Assembly: GCA_002068835.1 (NCBI GenBank)
Contig: MWBB01000006.1
Span: forward strand, 1-32,446
Reading direction: 5' to 3'
DNA length: 32,446 bases
From: Acidobacteria bacterium ADurb.Bin340
Lineage (GTDB): Bacteria > Acidobacteriota > Holophagae > Holophagales > Holophagaceae
Shown: positions 16,351-24,877 of the stretch, piece after piece
How positions within the stretch are numbered: position 1 is the stretch's first letter
Layout of the letters: each line of letters starts with the position of its first letter
Translations under genes and position numbers: made by a program
Notes under the pieces: model-generated
What the model saw: only the letters and a program-made list of their open reading frames with translations
What the model was told of the DNA's origin: nothing
Databases searched by the model: none

Positions 16351-16722
16351 ATGGCGACCCTGTTGCTGGTGGAGGACGAAGCCTCGATCCGGGAACTCCT
16401 CTTCGAGTTCCTGGTGGGGTGTGGCCACAACGTGGTGGCCGTGGGGCATGGCCGCGAGGCCCTGGCATGGATGGACCGGGCCCCGGGCGGCCCCGATGCG
16501 GTCCTGACGGACATCGCCATGCCCGAGATGGATGGCCTGGAGCTCATCACGGCCCTTCGGGGGCGCAACCCCGGGCTTCCCGTGATCGCCATGAGCGGGT
16601 CAACCGCCGGAGGCTACCTGACCTTGGCCCAGCGGCTGGGGGCCCGGGCGGTTCTCGCCAAGCCCTTCCGGTTCCAGGATCTAGAACGGCGCCTGGAGGA
16701 TCTGCTCGTTCCCGTGGCCTGA
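16351..16722 (+). CDS. Single-domain response regulator (CheY-like)
   Basis: A 123-residue receiver domain without output domain. The acidic pocket is Glu8-Asp9 (LLVEDE), the phospho-acceptor Asp54 (LTDIAMPEMDG), the switch Ser82 (AMSGS) and the conserved Lys104 (AKPF). It receives phosphate from a histidine kinase and probably acts by protein-protein contact, as CheY or Spo0F-like proteins do. The kinase is not in this window. An in-frame TTG at 16312 would add 13 residues but the ATG at 16351 gives the normal start MATLLLVEDE; its ribosome binding site is weak. Its own promoter is likely. It sits between E1 and sppA without clear functional link. Confidence 0.93.
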   Translation: MATLLLVEDEASIRELLFEFLVGCGHNVVAVGHGREALAWMDRAPGGPDAVLTDIAMPEMDGLELITALRGRNPGLPVIAMSGSTAGGYLTLAQRLGARAVLAKPFRFQDLERRLEDLLVPVA

Positions 16723-16788
16723 AGGCCGATCGTTTGCGCCGGGGAAACCTCGTCATGCGATGATGGAGGATTCTTTCCGGAGCCGAAC

Positions 16789-18579
16789 ATGAGGGACTTC
16801 TTCAAGACCCTGTTGGCCTCGCTGGTGGCGCTCGTCCTCTTCAGCGGCATGGCCTTCCTGATCTTCCTGGGGGTGGTGGCCTCCATGGGGCCCGCCACGC
16901 CCACGGTGCCCGCCAAGGCCATCCTGGTCTTCGACCTCTCCCAGCCCATCCCGGATTCCGCCCAGGAGGCGGGGCCCCAGGAGGCGATCCAGCGGGCCCT
17001 GGCGGGCGGCGGCTCTGACGGCACGCCCCTGCCGGTGCTGCTCAACACCCTGGAAAAGGCCGCGAAGGACAAGAACATCGCTGCCCTCTACCTCACGGGC
17101 AATGTCCAGGGCGCCGGCTATGCCAGCGGTCCCGCGGCCCTGCGGGAACTGCGCGAGGCTCTCCAGCGCTTCAAGCAGGAGAGCGGCAAGCCCGTCATCG
17201 CCTACAACCTGAATTTCGGCAAGCTGGACTACTACCTCTGCGCCGGGGCCACCACGGTGTACCTCCACCCCTTCGGCGGGCTGGATGTGACGGGCCTCGC
17301 CTCGGAGCCCATGTTCTACGCCGGCGCCATGAAGAAGTACGGCATCGAGATGCAGGTGACCCGCGTGGGCAAGTACAAGAGCGCGGTGGAGCCCTACTTC
17401 CTGGAAAAGATGAGCGACGCCAACCGCGAGCAGACCGCCCGCTTCCTGGGCGACATCTGGGAGGAGTGGAAGTCCATCGTTGCTGCGGACCGCAAGAAGA
17501 CGCCGGAACTTATCCAGCAGCTGGCCGACGAGAAGATGGCCCTGATGCCCAAGGAGGCCCTGGAAACGGGCTTGGTGGACAAGCTGGCCACGCCGGACGA
17601 GGTGCTGGACGAACTGAAGAAGCTTGCGGGCAAGCAGGCCAAGGATCGCGACTTCCCTCAGATCGCCCTGGAGACCTACGCCAAGATCCCCTCCGAAGCC
17701 AAGGGCAAGCACCGCATCGCGGTGGTGTACGCCGAAGGCGCGATCGTGGACGGCGAAGGCGCCGGCAACCAGGTGGGCGGCGATCGGGTGAGCCGCGAAC
17801 TGCGCCGCCTGCGCCTGGACAGCAAGGTGAAGGCCATCGTGCTGCGGGTGAACAGCCCCGGCGGCAGCGCCACGGCTTCCGAGCTCATCCAGCGGGAAGT
17901 GATCCTCTGCAAGGCCGCGGGCAAGCCCGTGGTGGTGAGCATGGGTTACGTGGCGGCCTCCGGCGGCTACTGGATCAGCACCTATGCGGACCGCATCTTT
18001 GCACAGCCCAACACCATCACCGGCTCCATCGGCGTGTTCGGAACGCTGCCCAACGTGAAGAAGCTGGCCAACGACCACGGCATCACCTGGGACAGCGTGC
18101 AGACCGCCAAGCTGGCGGCGCCCTCCCTGGCCCGGCCGCGCACCCCGGAAGAACTGGCCCGCATCCAGTCGCTGGTGGATGACATCTACGATCAGTTCCT
18201 CGCCAAGGTGGCCGAAGGCCGCAAGATGCAGAAGGAGGCCGTGCACGAGATCGCCCAGGGCCGGGTGTGGAGTGGCAAGGAAGCCCAGAAGCTGGGCCTG
18301 GTGGATGAGATGGGCGGCCTGCGGGATGCCATCGCCCACGCCGCCAAGCTGGCCAAGATCGAGGGCGACTACAAGGTGGATGCTCCCGAAGCCGCCAAGC
18401 CTCCCATCGAGAAGATCATGAAGATGCTGGGCGGCAGCGAGAAACGGAAGATCGTCCGCGCCAAGGGCCCCGCCGAACAGCTCAAGGCCGAGTTCGAGCA
18501 GATGCTGGCTGGGCTCTCCGCGCTCAATGACCCGCGCGGCGTCTACGCCCGCATGCCCTTCGACCTGAACATCAAGTAA
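16789..18579 (+). CDS. sppA: Signal peptide peptidase SppA, long (67K) type
   Basis: A 596-residue membrane-bound S49 serine protease that degrades cleaved signal peptides and membrane remnants. Residues 5-35 form one N-terminal transmembrane segment with the body outside. The protein has the duplicated long form, as in E. coli: the first S49 repeat supplies the general base Lys197 (GKYKSAVEPYF) and the second repeat the nucleophile Ser360 (NSPGGSATAS). MGYVAASGGYWISTYAD and GSIGVFG complete the second-repeat signature. Both halves appear intact. The ATG has GGAG six bases ahead. It closes the co-directional plus-strand run and converges with the S9 peptidase across an inverted-repeat terminator. 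Confidence 0.95.
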   Translation: MRDFFKTLLASLVALVLFSGMAFLIFLGVVASMGPATPTVPAKAILVFDLSQPIPDSAQEAGPQEAIQRALAGGGSDGTPLPVLLNTLEKAAKDKNIAALYLTGNVQGAGYASGPAALRELREALQRFKQESGKPVIAYNLNFGKLDYYLCAGATTVYLHPFGGLDVTGLASEPMFYAGAMKKYGIEMQVTRVGKYKSAVEPYFLEKMSDANREQTARFLGDIWEEWKSIVAADRKKTPELIQQLADEKMALMPKEALETGLVDKLATPDEVLDELKKLAGKQAKDRDFPQIALETYAKIPSEAKGKHRIAVVYAEGAIVDGEGAGNQVGGDRVSRELRRLRLDSKVKAIVLRVNSPGGSATASELIQREVILCKAAGKPVVVSMGYVAASGGYWISTYADRIFAQPNTITGSIGVFGTLPNVKKLANDHGITWDSVQTAKLAAPSLARPRTPEELARIQSLVDDIYDQFLAKVAEGRKMQKEAVHEIAQGRVWSGKEAQKLGLVDEMGGLRDAIAHAAKLAKIEGDYKVDAPEAAKPPIEKIMKMLGGSEKRKIVRAKGPAEQLKAEFEQMLAGLSALNDPRGVYARMPFDLNIK

Positions 18580-18613
18580 CGGGCACCACGAACGGCAGGG
18601 AGATCAAGAAGGC

Positions 18614-18685
18614 AAAACAGGATGGCAGGATGACCAGGATAAAAGAGTATTGCTTTTAATCCTGTCCATCCTGCCATCCTGTTTT
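18614..18685. terminator. Inverted pair of CAGGATGG repeats, bidirectional terminator
   Basis: The arms 18614-18645 and 18653-18685 are inverted copies differing at about four positions, with a seven-base loop. Each arm is itself made of near-direct repeats of CAGGATG-type units (CAGGATGG, CAGGATGA, CCAGGAT). Runs of A and T flank the stem on both sides, so the structure can terminate both sppA and the convergent S9 peptidase gene. The repeat wording is a familiar intergenic one across bacteria; its origin is unknown. Confidence 0.7.
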
Positions 18686-18699
18686 TATTGTCTTTTTTT

Positions 18700-18726
18700 G
18701 AGTTCCTTTGTGTTCTTGTGGCTCCT
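18700..18726 (-). repeat. Degenerate 'CCACAAGAACACAAAGGA' intergenic repeat
   Basis: On the minus strand this reads GAGCCACAAGAACACAAAGG followed by AACTC, spaced nine-base near-repeats of ACAAGA/ACAAAGGA. It starts four bases after the S9 peptidase stop codon, the same placement as the related element at 4853-4884 after the alpha/beta hydrolase. Confidence 0.45.
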
Positions 18727-18729
18727 TTT

Positions 18730-21111
<2,382 letters not shown>

Positions 21112-21228
21112 GGAACCTCCGGTGGGAAACCCCCGCAGTATGCCACGAGTTACGAGGTATGGTCGGCCCGATGACGTCCAGGGCCGGTGGTACGGGACAA
21201 TGAAGGTCCGTCCTTGAAGGGAGCAATG

Positions 21229-22677
21229 ATGCGTCTGATCCGGAACGGCCTGCCTGGCTGCGCCATGGGCCTGGTTTGCCTGGGCCTGGTTTCCTTGGGC
21301 CTGGGGGCCAATGATGGTTTCGACCGCTATCGCAAGCAGGTGCCCCACACCCTTCGGCTGTTTCCGCTGCCCGCCTCGCCGGAGGCCGGCTACCTCATGC
21401 TGGATCGGGACATGGAGGGGGGGGCGGACGGCGACATCCGCCACCGCTGGGCCCAGCCCCATGCCGTGGCCCTGGTCCAGTGCTGCGCCCGGGCGGTGGC
21501 CCGGGACCTGGGGCCGGGCCCGCACCCCATGGTCATCATGGATGCCAGTTCCGAGAACGGGGACACGCCGGTGGAACTGGGCGCCACGCCGCGGGGGCGG
21601 CATCCCGGGGGCAGCCACGATGGCGGGCTCAATCTGGATCTGGGCTACTACCTCACCAGCCTGAAGGGCCAGGTCCACACGCCGGATTTCGCCGCCTGCA
21701 CCAACCACTACCGCCTTCAGGACGGGAAGCTCCGGGACACCTACCAGTGCCTGGAGTCCGCGGACCGCCTGGATGTGCCACGCACCACCCGCTTTTTCGT
21801 GGAGCTGGCCGCCTTCAACCGGGATCTCTTCAACGGGGACCTGCTGGAGCAGGTCGGCGTCGATTTCCAGGTGCGGAAGGCCGTGCTGGCCCAGGCCCAG
21901 GCCTGGGCCCGGGAGCGGCGCTACGGTGTGGACACCGTGCTGGTGGGGGATCTGGAGCGCATCCTCACCAGCGATGAAGCCGATGGCTGGGCCCGGACCC
22001 ATCACCACCATCTGCACCTTCGCCTTCGGGACTTCCCGCTCCATGGCGCCCACCGCAAGGCTCTGGACCACCTGATGGCCACCGCGCGCCAGGAGGAGGG
22101 GCTGCTTCGGAAGGTCACCCAGGCCGGACCCGCGCTGGTGGTGGCCCTCCACAGCGTGGACCTGCAGCGCAGCCTGGAGGTGGAGCTGCAGCCTTCGCAC
22201 CTGGAGGTCCAGGACCTGCAGTTCCGCGTGGACGAAGGCCCCTGGCGGAAGGCCCAGCCGGGGGACCCCAGGAATCGGGCCGTGCTGGATCTGGCCGCGC
22301 CCTTCAAGGCCACCGCCAAGGTCGAAGCCCAGGGCACCCTGAAGGGGAAACCGCTTTCCTTGAGCTGCGTCATCGAGCTGCCCGAGCAGTCCCCGCGCCT
22401 CGGAATTGCCATCGAAGCCGCTCACCTCAAGGCCGAAGTCCAGGAGGAAGGCGGCGCCCTGGCCTTCGATCTGAAGGTGCCCCGGACCTACCAGGCATGG
22501 GTGACGGAATATGCCCTGGTGCTGCATCGCCCTGGCCAGAAGCCCGAGCGGTGCGTGCTGCCCCCGGAGGGCCGCCTGAAGCTGCCCAAGGAGGGTCTGG
22601 TGAAGGTCGAGCTGGAGGCCCTCTGCTCCTCCCGGCGGGCGATCCGCGTGCCGGTGTGGCTGGATGGGCGGATCTGA
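21229..22677 (+). CDS. Exported MepA-like (LAS-type) zinc metallopeptidase with large C-terminal region
   Basis: A 482-residue exported protein. Residues 1-26 are a signal peptide (ending LGLGAND). Residues 110-265 carry the zinc pattern of LAS peptidases such as the murein endopeptidase MepA: GGSHDGGLNLDLGYY with His130 and Asp137 (H-x6-D), and THHHHLHLRLR with His261 and His263 in the late H-x-H position, matching the MepA-type HDHHFHVR. A role in cutting peptidoglycan cross-links is therefore likely. Residues 290-482 are unassigned, rich in beta-strand-like pattern and suggesting one or two immunoglobulin-like folds. There are two adjacent ATG codons; the second (21229) is five bases from GGAG and is preferred. 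Ends at a strong terminator. Overall family recognition is by motif, not by full alignment. Confidence 0.7.
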   Translation: MRLIRNGLPGCAMGLVCLGLVSLGLGANDGFDRYRKQVPHTLRLFPLPASPEAGYLMLDRDMEGGADGDIRHRWAQPHAVALVQCCARAVARDLGPGPHPMVIMDASSENGDTPVELGATPRGRHPGGSHDGGLNLDLGYYLTSLKGQVHTPDFAACTNHYRLQDGKLRDTYQCLESADRLDVPRTTRFFVELAAFNRDLFNGDLLEQVGVDFQVRKAVLAQAQAWARERRYGVDTVLVGDLERILTSDEADGWARTHHHHLHLRLRDFPLHGAHRKALDHLMATARQEEGLLRKVTQAGPALVVALHSVDLQRSLEVELQPSHLEVQDLQFRVDEGPWRKAQPGDPRNRAVLDLAAPFKATAKVEAQGTLKGKPLSLSCVIELPEQSPRLGIAIEAAHLKAEVQEEGGALAFDLKVPRTYQAWVTEYALVLHRPGQKPERCVLPPEGRLKLPKEGLVKVELEALCSSRRAIRVPVWLDGRI

Positions 22678-22699
22678 AACGGTTCAGGCCTCCCGCAAC

Positions 22700-22729
22700 G
22701 CAAGAAGCCCCCGGAAGGGGGCTTCTTGC
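22700..22729 (+). terminator. Terminator of the MepA-like gene
   Basis: A perfect 13-bp stem (22700-22712 with 22717-22729) closed by GGAA, 22 bases after the stop codon, with only a short T pair after it. It resembles the rpsA terminator at 22930-22959. Confidence 0.8.
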
Positions 22730-22734
22730 TTGGA

Positions 22735-22793
22735 TCCGAAGACCTCCGTCTTCGCGCTTCGCCTGGGCGAAGGCGTCTGCCAGGGTGGCCTTC
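22735..22793 (-). repeat. Duplicate of the rpsA 3' end
   Basis: Fifty-eight of 59 bases equal 22965-23023, the last 15 codons of rpsA and the bases after them. The single difference (C at 22747 for A at 22977) turns the rpsA stop TGA into GGA. The preceding terminator hairpin is also alike in both copies, so about 100 bases were probably duplicated. The copy is not part of a gene. Confidence 0.85.
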
Positions 22794-22823
22794 CTCTTCG
22801 CATCCTGCGGATGCTCAGACCCC
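22794..22823. repeat. 30-bp repeat with GCATCC hairpin, copy 1
   Basis: Identical over 30 bases to 22892-22921. It contains the stem GCATCC-TGC-GGATGC and lies directly against the rpsA-tail duplicate. It may be a copy of a dispersed palindromic element. Confidence 0.75.
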
Positions 22824-22891
22824 TCACGCGATCCTCTTGGTTGGCCGACAGGAACATCCTGGGGGAAGGTCGGTGCGGCCTGATCGTCGTT

Positions 22892-22921
22892 CTCTTCGCA
22901 TCCTGCGGATGCTCAGACCCC
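22892..22921. repeat. 30-bp repeat with GCATCC hairpin, copy 2
   Basis: Second copy of the 30-base element at 22794-22823, 98 bases away in the same direction, next to the rpsA terminator. The bases between the copies (22824-22891) show nothing else recognisable. Confidence 0.75.
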
Positions 22922-22929
22922 CCCAAAAC

Positions 22930-22959
22930 GAAAGAAGCCCCCTTTCGGAGGCTTCTTTC
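22930..22959 (-). terminator. Terminator of rpsA
   Basis: Ten-base arms GAAAGAAGCC (22930-22939) and GGCTTCTTTC (22950-22959) pair perfectly around a ten-base C-rich loop. On the minus strand the stem is followed by CGTTTTGGGG, a short T run. It lies 15 bases past the rpsA stop. Confidence 0.75.
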
Positions 22960-22974
22960 TCGGGTCCGAAGACC

Positions 22975-24735
22975 TCAGTCTTCGCGCTTCGCCTGGGCGA
23001 AGGCGTCTGCCAGGGTGGCCTTCTTGAACGGCTCCATCTTGGCGCGGGCGTCGTCCATTTCGCCCTTTTCGAGGTCCATCTCGTACTGCTTCACGGAGAG
23101 GCCGATGCGGTGCTCGGTGGGATCGAGCTTGACGATCTTCATGGTCAGCTCCTGGCCCGCGGCGAACTCCTTCTGGATGTCCTCCACGCGCTTGCGGCTG
23201 ATCTCGGAGACGTGCACCAGGCCCTCGATGCCCTCGCCGAGGTCCACGAAGGCGCCGAAGTCGGTGAGGCGGGCGATCTTGCCGGTGATGACGGCGCCCA
23301 CGTGGTGGTTCTGGAAGAAGATCTCCCAGACGTTGGGTTCCATCTGCTTGATGCCGAGGCTCATGCGCTGGGCCAGGGGATCCAGGTTCAGCACCTTGGC
23401 GGTGATGCTGTCGCCCTTCTTCATGAGCTCGGCGGGGTGCTTGACCTTCTTGGTCCAGCTGAAGTCGGAGATGTGGATCAGGCCGTCGATGCCCTCCTCC
23501 AGCTCCACGAAGGCGCCGAATTCGGTCACGTTGCGCACGGTGCCGGTGACGATCTGGCCGGGCTGGTACTTCTCGGCCACCGCCATCCAGGGGTTGGGCG
23601 TGATCTGCTTCATGCCCAGGCTGATGCGGCGGTTCTCGATGTCCACGGCCAGCACCACGGCCTCCACCTGGTCGCCCAGGTTGACCATGCCCTTGGCGGA
23701 CTTGACCTTCTTGGTCCAGCTCATCTCGGAGACGTGCACCAGGCCTTCCACGCCGGGTTCCAGCTCCACGAACGCGCCGTAGTCGGTGATGGAGACGACC
23801 TTGCCCTTCACGCTGGCGTTGGGGCCATAGCGCTCCTCAACGGAGAGCCAGGGATCGGGGAACTTCTGCTTGTAACCGAGGCTGACGCGCTCGGTGTCCT
23901 TGTCGTACTTGAGGATGGCGACCTCGACCTTGTCGCCCACCTGGAACATCTCGCTGGGGTGGTTCAGGCGGCCCCAGCTCATGTCGGTGATGTGCAGCAG
24001 GCCGTCCACGCCGCCCAGATCGATGAAGGCGCCGTATTCGGTGATGTTCTTCACCTGGCCTTCGACCAGCTTGCCTTCCTCGAGGCCCGCCAGGGTCTCT
24101 TCCTTGAGGCTGGCGTTGATGGTCTCCAGGAACAGCTTGCGGGACAGCACGATGTTGCCCCGGCGGCGGTTCACCTTGATGACCTTCATGTCGAAGGACT
24201 TGCCGATGAAGGGGTCCAGGTTGCGGACGGGCTTCACGTCCACCTGGCTGCCGGGCAGGAAGGCGCGGATGCCGATGTCGACCGCCAGGCCGCCCTTGAC
24301 CTTTTCCAGCACCACGCCGTGGACGGTGAGGTTGGCCTTGAAGGCCTTCTCCACTTCGTCCCAGATCTTCATCTTTTCGGCGCGCTCGCGGGAGAGGCGA
24401 ACGTTGCCGTTCACATCCTCGAGGTGCTCCACGAGCACTTCGACCACATCGCCCACGGCCACGCCCACGGTGCCGTCAGGGTTGCGGAACTCGTCCACGT
24501 TGATCGTGCCCGACCCCTTGTAGCCGATGTCGACGATGACATCGCGGCCGCGGAGTTCGACCACGACGCCGCGGACGACCTCCTCCTGACGGAGGGCGCG
24601 GGTCTCGCCTTGGAGGGCTTCCAGGAATTCCTGGGTATCCGGCGTCTCGTCGCCCAGGAAGCTGGCGTCCAGCACGCGGATCTTGCCCACCTGCTTGGAG
24701 GCGTGGCCTTTGATGGTGTTGAGAAGTTTGGACAT
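22975..24735 (-). CDS. rpsA: 30S ribosomal protein S1
   Basis: A 586-residue protein with six S1 RNA-binding domains, at about residues 51-117, 134-200, 220-289, 305-376, 392-463 and 478-549. It binds mRNA leaders on the 30S subunit and helps start translation. Domains 3-6 carry the strong motif (ITEYGAFIDL, ITDYGAFVEL, VTEFGAFVEL, LTDFGAFVDL), while domains 1 and 2 are more divergent, as usual for the ribosome-binding part. The tail after domain 6 is charged and ends ATLADAFAQAKRED. The start has GAGGTGG upstream (complement of 24742-24748) and gives MSKLLNTIKG; the longer open frame upstream is rejected. A 142-base gap with its own terminator and promoter-like sites separates it from the aldehyde oxidoreductase gene. 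A copy of its last 59 bases lies downstream. Confidence 0.96.
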   Translation of the reverse strand: MSKLLNTIKGHASKQVGKIRVLDASFLGDETPDTQEFLEALQGETRALRQEEVVRGVVVELRGRDVIVDIGYKGSGTINVDEFRNPDGTVGVAVGDVVEVLVEHLEDVNGNVRLSRERAEKMKIWDEVEKAFKANLTVHGVVLEKVKGGLAVDIGIRAFLPGSQVDVKPVRNLDPFIGKSFDMKVIKVNRRRGNIVLSRKLFLETINASLKEETLAGLEEGKLVEGQVKNITEYGAFIDLGGVDGLLHITDMSWGRLNHPSEMFQVGDKVEVAILKYDKDTERVSLGYKQKFPDPWLSVEERYGPNASVKGKVVSITDYGAFVELEPGVEGLVHVSEMSWTKKVKSAKGMVNLGDQVEAVVLAVDIENRRISLGMKQITPNPWMAVAEKYQPGQIVTGTVRNVTEFGAFVELEEGIDGLIHISDFSWTKKVKHPAELMKKGDSITAKVLNLDPLAQRMSLGIKQMEPNVWEIFFQNHHVGAVITGKIARLTDFGAFVDLGEGIEGLVHVSEISRKRVEDIQKEFAAGQELTMKIVKLDPTEHRIGLSVKQYEMDLEKGEMDDARAKMEPFKKATLADAFAQAKRED

Positions 24736-24808
24736 GAAGTCCACCTCGAAATTAGTTGCCCCGCTCGTGGGGGCTGGATTCCCGGCACGTGCGTCCGGCA
24801 GAACCCCC

Positions 24809-24837
24809 AGGCTATCGCACGAGCCCAGGTGGACCAA
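24809..24837 (-). promoter_or_regulatory. Candidate rpsA promoter
   Basis: On the minus strand TTGGTC (24832-24837) and TAGCCT (24809-24814) are separated by 17 bases. The resulting leader would be about 65 bases. It lies just after the terminator of the upstream gene, so rpsA is probably transcribed on its own. Confidence 0.35.
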
Positions 24838-24839
24838 GG

Positions 24840-24872
24840 AAAAACCCCGAAGAAACCGCGTTTCCCCTGGGG
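24840..24872 (-). terminator. Terminator of the aldehyde oxidoreductase gene
   Basis: On the minus strand CCCC pairs with GGGG and an inner GAAAC pairs with GTTTC around GCG, with a small internal loop, followed by five T. It starts six bases after the stop codon of the upstream gene. Confidence 0.65.
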
Positions 24873-24877
24873 CGGGT

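Noticed and set aside
21112-22527. Upstream continuation of the S9 peptidase frame
   Set aside because: It is antisense to the MepA-like gene. The signal peptide and GGAGG fix the real start at 21111.
22684-22926. Short minus-strand open frame containing SEHPQDAKR
   Set aside because: It is produced by the duplicated palindromic elements and does not start at a ribosome binding site.
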